DNA of 64,000 nt from 3107 sp001483205 (lineage in GTDB: Bacteria > Pseudomonadota > Alphaproteobacteria > Rhodobacterales > Rhodobacteraceae). Location of the stretch: contig OZ219809.1 of assembly GCA_964291375.2 (NCBI GenBank), positions 2,294,001 to 2,358,000 on the forward strand. The letters run 5' to 3'. The position numbers and the translations under genes are program-made. A model generated the notes under the pieces. That model was not told where the DNA came from. It did not search any database and saw nothing but the letters and a program-made list of their open reading frames with translations. Below are positions 42,641 to 50,789 of the stretch, in pieces (the first letter of the stretch is position 1; every line of letters begins with the position of its first letter).

Positions 42641-42990
42641 GTCCCGGCAAGGGGGCGCGGCTTATCCGCGGATAAGGGCAGCATCTCTGACCTATTGGCG
42701 CGGGCCGGGCGGATGGTTTGCCGGAACAGATGCGCGGACAGCCCGGCGAAGGGGCGGCTTATCCGCGGATAAGGGCAGCATTGCTGACATATTGGCGCGG
42801 ACCGGGCGGATGGTTTGCCGGGACAGAGGCGCGCACAGCCCGGCGAAGGGGCGGCTTATCCGCGGATAAGGGCAATACTGCTGACATATTGGCGCGGGCC
42901 GGGCGGGACGCTTTGCCGGGACAGAGGCGCGGACAGCCCGGCGAGGGGGCGCTTATCCGCGGATAATGTCAGTACTGCTGACATATTTCG
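42641..42990. repeat. 97-bp tandem repeat array with four palindromes
   Basis: TTATCCGCGGATAA at 42662, 42759, 42856 and 42953: exactly 97 bp apart. Each unit reads palindrome, GGCAGCA or variant, CTGACATATTGGCGCG, GGGCGGATGGTTTGCCGG, ACAGAGGCGCGGACAGCCCG, GCGAAGGGGCGGC. The fourth palindrome is followed by ATGTCAG-TACTG-CTGACAT, an extra inverted repeat. The units are near identical, which implies recent amplification or strong selection. Confidence 0.92.
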
Positions 42991-43005
42991 GCGCGCCCCC
43001 CCGGC

Positions 43006-43629
43006 TCACCCCCCGCCCCCCGGAACCGCGCCCGACAGCGCCCCCAGAATGGCCATCGCGCTGTCACTGTCCCATTCCGCATCGCCAATCAGCCGGGCGA
43101 TTTCGCGCCCCCCGGCATCCAGCACCACGCTCAGCGGCAGGCTGATCACCCCGTATTCCGCGGCCAAATCGCTTTGCGGGTCAAGCAGCACAGGCAGCCC
43201 GACAATCCCTTCCTCGGCAAAGAACCGCCGGATCGCGGGCAGCGGATTGCGCGAGGTCGCAATTGTCACCACCTCGAACCGGTCGCCCCCCAATGCCCCC
43301 TGCAACCGGTCAAGCGCTCCCATTTCCTTACGGCACGGCGCGCACCATGTGGCCCAGAAATTCACCAGCACATGTTTGCCGCGATACTCGGACAGGCGGC
43401 GGACACCGCCATCGGGGTCGGTATAGGGCACATCTGCCCTCTGCTCCGGCGCGGAGTGCAGGATCAGCTTGCGCATCGACCCTTCGCGCATCTCTCTGAT
43501 CTCTGCCAGCCGCTCCGGGCCGGGAGTGTCAGCGGCCGATGCCCCCAACAGGGCGATGACCAGCAGAACCGCCGCGATTGCGCTTGACCCAAGGGCCGTA
43601 TAAACCAGCGCCGAGTGATTGACCTTCAT
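43006..43629 (-). CDS. TlpA-family membrane-anchored thiol:disulfide reductase
   Basis: 207 residues from the ATG at 43629 (TCGGAGGAA upstream). An N-terminal helix (~9-30) anchors a periplasmic thioredoxin domain: YRGKHVLVNFWATWCAPCRK with the CAPC active site, ATSRNPLPAIRRFFAEEGI, and ISLPLSVVLDAGGREI with the cis-Pro. Homologues reduce apocytochrome c or oxidase copper sites. Divergent from argH with only 21 bases between starts, an arrangement common in Rhodobacterales. The longer frame to 43788 overlaps argH and is rejected. Confidence 0.9.
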   Translation of the reverse strand: MKVNHSALVYTALGSSAIAAVLLVIALLGASAADTPGPERLAEIREMREGSMRKLILHSAPEQRADVPYTDPDGGVRRLSEYRGKHVLVNFWATWCAPCRKEMGALDRLQGALGGDRFEVVTIATSRNPLPAIRRFFAEEGIVGLPVLLDPQSDLAAEYGVISLPLSVVLDAGGREIARLIGDAEWDSDSAMAILGALSGAVPGGGG

Positions 43630-43650
43630 GTTTCCTCCGAAAGGCTCAGG

Positions 43651-45042
43651 ATGACCACGAGCAACTCCAACGCCATGTGGGGCGGGCGTTTCGCCGCCGG
43701 GCCGGATGCGGTTATGGAAGCGATCAACGCCTCGGTCGGGTTTGACAGGCGTCTGGCCGCCCAGGACATCGCAGGCTCGCGCGCCCATGCCGCGATGCTG
43801 GCCGCAACCGGTGTGATCAGTGATAAGGATGCCCGCGCGATCCGGGAAGGGTTGCTCACGGTATTGTCAGAGATCGAGCAGGGGACATTCCGGTTTTCAA
43901 CCGCGCTCGAGGACATCCACATGAATGTAGAGGCGCGGCTGCAAGAGCTGATCGGCGCGCCTGCCGGGCGGCTGCACACGGCGCGATCGCGCAATGACCA
44001 GGTGGCGACGGATTTCCGGCTGTGGGTGCGCGAGCAGACGGATGCGGCGATTGCCGGGCTGATTGCCCTGCAAAAGGCGTTTCTGGCGCAGGCCGGGGCG
44101 GGCGCTGACCGGGTGATGCCGGGCTTTACCCATCTTCAGACCGCTCAGCCGGTGACATGGGGCCACCATATGATGGCCTATGTGGAAATGCTGGGCCGGG
44201 ATGTCAGCCGCTTTCGCGATGCACGGGTGCGGATGAACGAATGTCCGCTGGGGGCGGCGGCGCTGGCGGGCACGTCCTTTCCCATCGACCGGCAGATGAC
44301 GGCGGCGGCGCTGGGGTTTGACCGGCCCTGCGCCAATTCGCTTGACGCGGTGGCGGACCGGGATTTTGCGCTGGAGTTTTTGTCGAATGCGTCCCTGTGT
44401 GCCATGCACCTGTCGCGTTTCGCCGAAGAGCTGGTGATCTGGTGCTCGGACCGGTTTCGGTTTGTGGCGCTGTCGGATCGGTTCTCGACCGGCTCCTCGA
44501 TTATGCCGCAAAAGCGGAACCCGGATGCGGCGGAACTGATCCGGGCCAAGACCGGGCGGATTCTGGGGGCGGCGGTTGGCCTGTTCACGGTGATGAAGGG
44601 GCTGCCGCTGGCCTATTCCAAGGACATGCAGGAAGACAAGGAACCGGTTTTCGATGCCGCTGATACCCTGATGCTGGCGCTTGCCGCGACAGAGGGGATG
44701 GTGCGGGACATGACCGCCGACGGGGACGCGCTTGAGGCGGCGGCGGCCGGCGGATTTTCGACCGCGACCGATCTGGCCGACTGGCTGGTGCGGGTTTTGG
44801 GGCTGCCGTTTCGAGAGGCCCATGGGGTGACCGGGGCGCTGGTGGCGCTGGCCGAGGGCAAGGGATGCGACCTGTCGGGCCTCAGCCTGGCCGAGATGCG
44901 GTCAGTCCATGACGGCATCACCGGGGATGTGTTCGGGGTGCTGGGGGTGCGGAACTCGGTTGCCAGCCGGTGCAGTTATGGCGGGACCGCGCCCGATCAG
45001 GTGCGGGCGCAGGTCGCCCGGTGGAAGGAGATTTTGGGATGA
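43651..45042 (+). CDS. argH: Argininosuccinate lyase
   Basis: Last step of arginine synthesis: splits argininosuccinate into arginine and fumarate. 463 residues from the ATG at 43651. Superfamily signatures: MWGGRFAAGPD at the N-terminus, VEARLQELIG, LHTARSRNDQVATDFRLW, MPGFTHLQTAQPVTWGHHM, and the mobile catalytic loop GSSIMPQKRNPDAAELIRAK. The stop overlaps the start of a small lipoprotein gene. Confidence 0.96.
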   Translation: MTTSNSNAMWGGRFAAGPDAVMEAINASVGFDRRLAAQDIAGSRAHAAMLAATGVISDKDARAIREGLLTVLSEIEQGTFRFSTALEDIHMNVEARLQELIGAPAGRLHTARSRNDQVATDFRLWVREQTDAAIAGLIALQKAFLAQAGAGADRVMPGFTHLQTAQPVTWGHHMMAYVEMLGRDVSRFRDARVRMNECPLGAAALAGTSFPIDRQMTAAALGFDRPCANSLDAVADRDFALEFLSNASLCAMHLSRFAEELVIWCSDRFRFVALSDRFSTGSSIMPQKRNPDAAELIRAKTGRILGAAVGLFTVMKGLPLAYSKDMQEDKEPVFDAADTLMLALAATEGMVRDMTADGDALEAAAAGGFSTATDLADWLVRVLGLPFREAHGVTGALVALAEGKGCDLSGLSLAEMRSVHDGITGDVFGVLGVRNSVASRCSYGGTAPDQVRAQVARWKEILG

Positions 45043-45173
45043 TGCTGCGCTTTGTTGCCCTTGCCGTGCTGCTGCCGGCCCTTGCTGCCTGCGGCGTTGA
45101 TGGCCCGCCGGAACGCCCGGTTGCTGCTGTTGGTGGTGCGGGGGAGATCGTCGGGCAAAAGGCTTCCGGGTGA
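45039..45173 (+). CDS. Small lipoprotein, LptM-like
   Basis: 44 residues starting in the ATGATG that overlaps the argH stop. Signal peptide RFVALAVLLPALAAC with a lipobox (L-A-A-C), then GVDGPPERP, similar to the C-G-x-x-G-P-x-x-x-P start of LptM/YifL-type lipoproteins. In related genomes such a gene often stands between argH and lysA; here lysA is missing and a repeat follows immediately. It is probably an inner-leaflet outer-membrane lipoprotein. Confidence 0.75.
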   Translation: MMLRFVALAVLLPALAACGVDGPPERPVAAVGGAGEIVGQKASG

Positions 45174-45520
45174 TGTCCGGGTCCGGCACAGGTATGGGTG
45201 ACGGGTTTCACAAGAACGGGCGCTGCTTGGGCAGTTCCGCCGGGCGGGACAGTTTGGCAACTGACGCGCCACTATGCAGCGTGACGACATAAAATTGATC
45301 ACATGTTCCAACCCTGATCCGGGCAGGACGCAGATGGCAAGTGCCTTGTGGGGACGATGCACAAACAGCCCGAAAGGCCGCGTCCGGCCCGCACGGTAGG
45401 CGCGAACGCGCCGCCCCGTGGGGGGGCGGGACGGCGCGGCCCGGCGTTCCGCCGGGCGGGGTCAGGGGCGAGGCTGGAATCAAAATCCGGTCGTCAGGCT
45501 ATACAGCGGTCTTTTCACAG
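45174..45520. repeat. Modular dispersed repeat, mixed modules
   Basis: ATGTCCGGGTCCGG..GGGTTTCACAAG (as at 10780 and 61100), GCCGGGCGGGACAGTTTGGC, ACTGACGCGCCACTATGCAG, the GCGTGACGACATAAAATTGA module (also 53487 and 57452), AGGCCGCGTCCGGCCCGCAC and the long GC block ending CGCGGCCCGGCGTTCCGCCG, then ATCAAAATCCGGTCGTCAGG. Begins directly after the lipoprotein stop. Confidence 0.8.
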
Positions 45521-45549
45521 AAACGCCGCGCCGCCCCCGGCCCCCCCTG

Positions 45550-45563
45550 TTATCCGCGGATAA
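45550..45563. repeat. Single TTATCCGCGGATAA palindrome
   Basis: Perfect 14-bp palindrome followed by GGGCAAGGCATATGACCTAT, 69 bases past the gyrB stop. The CCCGGTC-GTAA-GACCGGG hairpin at ~45601-45618 may serve as gyrB terminator. Confidence 0.75.
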
Positions 45564-45631
45564 GGGCAAGGCATATGACCTATTGGCCGGGCCGGGCAGC
45601 CGCCCGGTCGTAAGACCGGGCCGCCCCCGGA

Positions 45632-48049
45632 TCAGAAATCCAGATTCTCCACGTTCAGCGCGTTCTCGCGGATGAAATCGCGGCGCGGCTCCACCACATC
45701 GCCCATCAGCTTGGTGAACAGGTCATCCGCCTCTGCCGTATCGTCAATCCTGACCTGCAACAGCGTGCGCGCGTCCGGGTCGAGCGTCGTCTCCCACAAC
45801 TGATCGGGGTTCATCTCTCCCAACCCCTTATAGCGCTGCAATGTCAGGCCCTTCTCCCCCGCCGACAGGATCGCATCCAGCAAATCCCCCGGCCCGTGGA
45901 TCACGGTTTCCCTGTCCTTGCGGATCAAACGGGCCGGATCACCATAGACCTCGGTCAGCGCGTCGGTAAACCCGCCCAGCCTGCGCGCCTCGCCGGAACG
46001 GATGACATGGCCGTCAAGGGTGCGCACCTCTTCGACCCCGCGCAAAAACCGCGCCAGACGAATGCCCCTGTCCTGGGTCGGACGCCCCCGCCAGCCGCGT
46101 TCATATTCCGCCGCGATCCGGTCCAGCCGTGCCGCCACCCCGTCGGCCACCCCTTGCAGGTCACGATCCACCGCCCCCGGCACAAAGGCCGAGGCAATCG
46201 CCGCCTGTTCCAGAATATGCTGCGGATAGTGGGTCGGGAACACCCGCAGGATGCGCCGGACCTGCCGGGCCTCTTCCACCACCCGGTTCAGATCCTGCCC
46301 GGCGATCTCCTCGCCCGAGGCCAGCCGCAACGCCGCGCCCTCAACCCCCTGCCCGACAAGATAATCATTCAGCGCCGCCTGATCCTTCAGATACACCTCT
46401 GACCGCCCGCGCATCACCTTATAGAGCGGCGGCTGAGCGATATAGAGATACCCGCCCTCGATCAGCGCCGGCATCTGACGATAAAAGAAGGTCAGCAGCA
46501 GCGTGCGGATATGTGCCCCGTCCACATCGGCGTCGGTCATTATGACGATCTTGTGGTAGCGCAGTTTCGAGATGTCGAACTCATCCCGCCCGATCCCGGT
46601 GCCAAGCGCCATCACCAGATTGCCGATTTCCTGGCTCGACAGCATCCGGTCAAAGCGGGCGCGCTCCACGTTCAGGATTTTGCCGCGCAAGGGCAGGATT
46701 GCCTGGGTGCGCCGATCGCGCCCGGTCTGGGCCGACCCGCCCGCCGAATCGCCCTCAACCAGAAACACCTCGGTTCTGGACGGGTCTTTTTCCGAACAGT
46801 CCTTGAGCTTTCCGGCCAGAAAATTCACATCCATCGCCGTCTTGCGGCGGGTCAGCTCGCGGGCCTTGCGGGCGGCTTCCCGCGCCATCGCCGCCTCGAT
46901 GATCTTGCCGATAATCAGCCGCGCCTCATTCGGGTTTTCCCCGAACCACTCGCTCAGCCGTTCGGTCATCAGCCCCTCAACCGCCGGGCGGACCTCGGAA
47001 CTGACCAGCTTGTCCTTGGTCTGAGAGCTGAATTTCGGGTCCGGCACCTTGACCGACAGCACACAGGTCAGGCCCTCGCGGGCGTCGTCGCCTGTAAAGC
47101 TCACCTTCTCTTTCTTCGCGATCCCGCTTTCCAGCGCGTATTTCTGCACCGTCCGGGTCAGCGCGGCGCGAAAACCGGCCATATGCGTGCCGCCGTCCCG
47201 CTGGGGAATGTTGTTCGTAAAGGGCAGGACCGTTTCGTGATAACTGTCGTTCCACCACAGGGCGGCCTCGACCGAGATACCGGCGCGCTCGCCCGTGATA
47301 AAGACCGGCTCAGAGATCATCGGCGTTTTGGAGCGGTCGAGATACCTGACAAACTCCCGCACCCCGCCTTCGTAACAGAGTTCCGACTTCAGCATCTCCG
47401 CCGGGCGGTCATCCTCAAGAACAATCCGCACGCCGGAATTGAGAAAGGCCAACTCGCGCAGGCGTTTCTCGAGCGTCTCAAAGCTGTAGTCGAGGTTGGA
47501 GAAGGTGGCGGTTGAGGCCAGGAACCGCACCTCGGTTCCCTTGCGGCCATCGGCGTCGCCGGTCACATGCAGGGGGCGGGTGGTTTCGCCGTGCTCGAAC
47601 CGGGCGAAATGCTCTTTGCCATCGCGCCGGATGCGCAGCTCAAGCCACTCGGACAGGGCATTGACGACTGAGACGCCGACACCGTGCAGGCCGCCGGAAA
47701 CCTTGTAGGAATTTTGGTCAAACTTTCCGCCCGCGTGAAGCTGGGTCATAATGACTTCGGCGGCAGAGACGCCTTCCTCTTCATGGATGTCGGTGGGAAT
47801 GCCGCGCCCGTTGTCGCTGACCGAAACGCTGTTGTCGGCATGGAGCGTGACCGAGACCGCATCCGCATGACCGGCCAGCGCCTCGTCGATGCCGTTATCG
47901 ACGACCTCATAGACCATGTGATGCAGGCCGGAGCCGTCATCGGTGTCGCCGATATACATGCCCGGGCGTTTGCGAACCGCTTCCAACCCTTTGAGAACTT
48001 TTATGGAATCTGCGTCGTATGCTTCAGGTGTCCGCGCGTTTTCGCTCAT
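45632..48049 (-). CDS. gyrB: DNA gyrase subunit B
   Basis: 805 residues. GHKL ATPase domain (VRKRPGMYIGDTDDGSGLHH; EVVDNGIDEALAGHA; DNGRGIP; GGLHGVGVSVVNALSEWLEL), transducer, TOPRIM domain (VEGDSAGGSAQTGRDRRTQA; MTDADVDGAHIRTLLLTFF) and C-terminal GyrA-binding part (QRYKGLGEMNPDQLWETT). Negative supercoiling with GyrA. Last gene of the dnaA-dnaN-recF-gyrB series; an 84-base gap separates it from recF. Confidence 0.97.
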   Translation of the reverse strand: MSENARTPEAYDADSIKVLKGLEAVRKRPGMYIGDTDDGSGLHHMVYEVVDNGIDEALAGHADAVSVTLHADNSVSVSDNGRGIPTDIHEEEGVSAAEVIMTQLHAGGKFDQNSYKVSGGLHGVGVSVVNALSEWLELRIRRDGKEHFARFEHGETTRPLHVTGDADGRKGTEVRFLASTATFSNLDYSFETLEKRLRELAFLNSGVRIVLEDDRPAEMLKSELCYEGGVREFVRYLDRSKTPMISEPVFITGERAGISVEAALWWNDSYHETVLPFTNNIPQRDGGTHMAGFRAALTRTVQKYALESGIAKKEKVSFTGDDAREGLTCVLSVKVPDPKFSSQTKDKLVSSEVRPAVEGLMTERLSEWFGENPNEARLIIGKIIEAAMAREAARKARELTRRKTAMDVNFLAGKLKDCSEKDPSRTEVFLVEGDSAGGSAQTGRDRRTQAILPLRGKILNVERARFDRMLSSQEIGNLVMALGTGIGRDEFDISKLRYHKIVIMTDADVDGAHIRTLLLTFFYRQMPALIEGGYLYIAQPPLYKVMRGRSEVYLKDQAALNDYLVGQGVEGAALRLASGEEIAGQDLNRVVEEARQVRRILRVFPTHYPQHILEQAAIASAFVPGAVDRDLQGVADGVAARLDRIAAEYERGWRGRPTQDRGIRLARFLRGVEEVRTLDGHVIRSGEARRLGGFTDALTEVYGDPARLIRKDRETVIHGPGDLLDAILSAGEKGLTLQRYKGLGEMNPDQLWETTLDPDARTLLQVRIDDTAEADDLFTKLMGDVVEPRRDFIRENALNVENLDF

Positions 48050-48133
48050 GCCGCCTTACCTTGGTTTGCTTGCGCCTCTATAGGGCGTCCTGGCGGGGTT
48101 GTCACGCGGGCAGGGCGAAAAAACCGCACGGAT

Positions 48134-49267
48134 TCAGCCCGGCCCGGTGGCGGGATGAACGGCAGATGCCCCGCCTGTTTCCGTGACCCGGAAATACTGC
48201 GCCCCGCCCCCCAGCGCCGTGAACGGCTCCGCGCCGGTGCCGGTCATCCACGCCTGCGACCCGAGCGCGGTGATCTCGGCATGAAGCGCAGAACAGCGAT
48301 CCGCGTCCAGATGCGCCGCAACCTCGTCCAGCAGCAGGATCGGGGCCGCGCCCAACCGTCCCTTCAGCGCGCGGGCATTGGCCAGAACAAGGGAAATCAG
48401 CAATGCCTTCTGCTCTCCGGTCGAGCAATCCCGCGCCCTGACCCCCTTGGCGGTGTATTCCGCCGCAAGGTCAATGCGATGCGGCCCGACCAGCGTGCGC
48501 CCCCCGGCGGCCATGTCCCGCGGGCGGGACCGGGCGAATGCCTCCCGCAACGCGCCCGCGCTTTCGGCCCCGTCCCCGTCTTCGCCTTCCGGCCCGGCAA
48601 TGCTGATCCGCGCGGCGGGAAACGCGCCCGACGCCCCGTCCTGCGCGGCCAGCAGAGCGGCAACGGCCCGGCGACGGCTGGCGGCGATCTGCGCGCCTGC
48701 CTCTGCCATCCGGGTTTCGAGTGCGCGATACCAGTGCGCATCGCTGACCTGATCCTTCAGCAGGCGGTTGCGTTCGCGCATTGCCTTTTCATACACCAGC
48801 ATTGCCTCGGCATGAGCGGGTTCAAAACTCAGCGTCATCCGATCCAGAAAGCGCCGCCGGCCCTCGGCCCCTTCGCTCCACAGCCGGTCCATATGCGGGG
48901 CCAGCCACAGAATGCGGACCACCCGCCCGAGTGCGGCCTGCGGGGCCGGTTTGGTGTCGATCCGCACGGCGCGGGACTGCCCCGGCCCGGCCCCGGTGCG
49001 GGTTTCGATCTCCTGCGCCCGCCCGTTATCGTCCAGAACCGCCGCCACCTTCCAGCCCAGCGCCTCGGGCCGTCGCGCCAGATCATCCGCCGTCGCCCGC
49101 CGCAGGCCCCGCCCCGGTGACAACAGCGAAACGGCCTCCAGCACATTGGTCTTGCCCGCGCCGTTCGGCCCGTAAAGCACCACCGGCCGCCCGTCGCATT
49201 CAAGACGGCACAGCCGATGCGAGCGGAAATGCGAAAGGGTCAGGGTGCGCAGGAAACACCTGCTCAT
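48134..49267 (-). CDS. recF: DNA replication/repair protein RecF
   Basis: 377 residues from the ATG at 49267. SMC-like ATPase head: LRTLTLSHFRSH.. at the start, Walker A LYGPNGAGKTN, signature region DCSTGEQKALLISLVLAN, and Walker B APILLLDEVAAHLDADR. Loads RecA at gaps with RecO and RecR. An in-frame ATG at 49312 lies in the repeat that separates recF from dnaN and would add repeat-encoded residues. Confidence 0.94.
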   Translation of the reverse strand: MSRCFLRTLTLSHFRSHRLCRLECDGRPVVLYGPNGAGKTNVLEAVSLLSPGRGLRRATADDLARRPEALGWKVAAVLDDNGRAQEIETRTGAGPGQSRAVRIDTKPAPQAALGRVVRILWLAPHMDRLWSEGAEGRRRFLDRMTLSFEPAHAEAMLVYEKAMRERNRLLKDQVSDAHWYRALETRMAEAGAQIAASRRRAVAALLAAQDGASGAFPAARISIAGPEGEDGDGAESAGALREAFARSRPRDMAAGGRTLVGPHRIDLAAEYTAKGVRARDCSTGEQKALLISLVLANARALKGRLGAAPILLLDEVAAHLDADRCSALHAEITALGSQAWMTGTGAEPFTALGGGAQYFRVTETGGASAVHPATGPG

Positions 49268-49300
49268 CCGACGGGCCTGTTGCCCGGCCCGGACAGACCA

Positions 49301-49509
49301 AGACCTCTGCATAATGGCGTATCGCCAGCCAAACCGTCCGCCCGGCGCTTGCGCCGGGCAGCGCCTGCCTGCCCCCCGGCAGGCGCTATAAACGCCTCAA
49401 TCTTTTGCAACGTATGGACCTTATGGAAAGGGCGTCGCCAATGTGGACCGCCGCAAAAAGCGCCCGCCCAGGCAGGCGGCTGCCCGGCTGAGCCAATATG
49501 CAGAGGTCT
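49301..49509. repeat. Modular dispersed repeat between dnaN and recF
   Basis: AGACCTCTGCATAATGGCGT (left) and AATATGCAGAGGTCT (right) tips; CTTG-loop GC hairpin; CGTATGGACCTTATGGAAAG block; GCGCCCGCCCAGGCAGGCGG hairpin. No GAAACGGTCC module. It interrupts the replication operon 34 bases upstream of recF. Confidence 0.87.
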
Positions 49510-49553
49510 CGGCCCCGACCTGCCCGGCGACGGCGAAAAGCGCCCGGCCCCGG

Positions 49554-50672
49554 TCACACGCGCATGGGCATGACCACATAGACAGCGCTGGCGTCCCCGC
49601 CTTCGCGCATCAGGGTCGGGTCGCTTGAAGAGTTGAACAGGAACACCGCGTTTTCACGATCCACCTGCGCGGCGATCTCCAGCAGGTATTTCGCATTGAA
49701 CCCGATCTCCAGCTTCTCGTCCCCGTAGGCCACCGCCAGCTCTTCCTCTGCCGTGCCGACATCGGGGGCGTTGACGGACAGCACCAGCCGGTCTTCCTCC
49801 AGCGCCATCCTGACCGCGCGGGAACTGTCAGAGGCAACCGTCGCCACCCGATCCACCGCGCGGGCAAATTCGGCGGCGTCCACCTCCAGCTTGCGGGAAT
49901 TGCCGGTCGGGATCACCCGGTCGTAATCGGGGAAGGTGCCGTCAATCACCTTAGAGGTCAGGGTGATGTCCGGGGTGGCAAAGCGGACCTTGGTTTCCGA
50001 CACCGATACCGCGACAGCCGTGTCGTCGTCTTCCAGCAGTTTGCGCAATTCGCCCACGGTCTTGCGCGGCACAATCACCCCCGGCATCCCGGCGGCCCCT
50101 TCGGGCAGGGGCGCGTCGATCCGGGCCAGCCGGTGCCCGTCGGTCGCCACACACCGCAGCACCTTGTCGTCCTCTGCTTCGCCCACATGCAGGTAGACGC
50201 CGTTCAGGTAATAGCGGGTTTCTTCGGTCGAGATTGCAAATTTCGACTTGTCGAACAGACGGCGCAGCACCGGCGCAGAGGCCGGGAAATTCGCCGAATA
50301 TTCCGACGACGCCATGATCGGGAAGTCTTCTTTCGGCAGGGTTGCCAGCGAGAAATTCGCCCGCCCGGCCTCTACCGTCAGACGCCCCGCCGCGCTGTCA
50401 TCGGTCAGGCTGACCAAAGCCCCGTCGGGCAGTTTGCGCGCGATGTCGTGCAGCATCACCGCCGACACGGTTGTCGCGCCCGCGCGTTCCACCTGCGCCA
50501 CGGTCCTGTCAATCACCTCGATGTCCAGATCGGTGGCGCGGAAACTGACGGTTTCGCCCTCGGCCTCGATCAGCACATTGGCCAGAATCGGGATGGTATT
50601 GCGCCGTTCGACGACCGATTGCGCCCCTGAGACGGCCTTCAGCAACGCGCCACGCTCTATATTGATCTTCAT
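49554..50672 (-). CDS. dnaN: DNA polymerase III beta subunit (sliding clamp)
   Basis: 372 residues from the ATG at 50672: MKINIERGALLKAVSGAQSV, three clamp domains, and the C-terminal end VYVVMPMRV that forms the partner-binding pocket edge. Encircles DNA as a dimer and tethers polymerase III. 117 bases after dnaA, as in many alphaproteobacteria. A frame to 50771 exists but has no ribosome site. Confidence 0.97.
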   Translation of the reverse strand: MKINIERGALLKAVSGAQSVVERRNTIPILANVLIEAEGETVSFRATDLDIEVIDRTVAQVERAGATTVSAVMLHDIARKLPDGALVSLTDDSAAGRLTVEAGRANFSLATLPKEDFPIMASSEYSANFPASAPVLRRLFDKSKFAISTEETRYYLNGVYLHVGEAEDDKVLRCVATDGHRLARIDAPLPEGAAGMPGVIVPRKTVGELRKLLEDDDTAVAVSVSETKVRFATPDITLTSKVIDGTFPDYDRVIPTGNSRKLEVDAAEFARAVDRVATVASDSSRAVRMALEEDRLVLSVNAPDVGTAEEELAVAYGDEKLEIGFNAKYLLEIAAQVDRENAVFLFNSSSDPTLMREGGDASAVYVVMPMRV

Positions 50673-50789
50673 GCCCTTGCTCCTGCAAATGTCCGGGAAA
50701 GCAAATGTAGCCAGTTCGCCGTTCCGGTAAAGGGGTTTTCCGACTGTCTGACGGTTTGACGGGGCCGTCAAGGCCAGGGTGATGCAAAT

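Noticed and set aside
42641..42990. 97-bp repeats as a CRISPR array
   Set aside because: The units are near identical over their full length with no unique spacers, and no cas gene is in the window.
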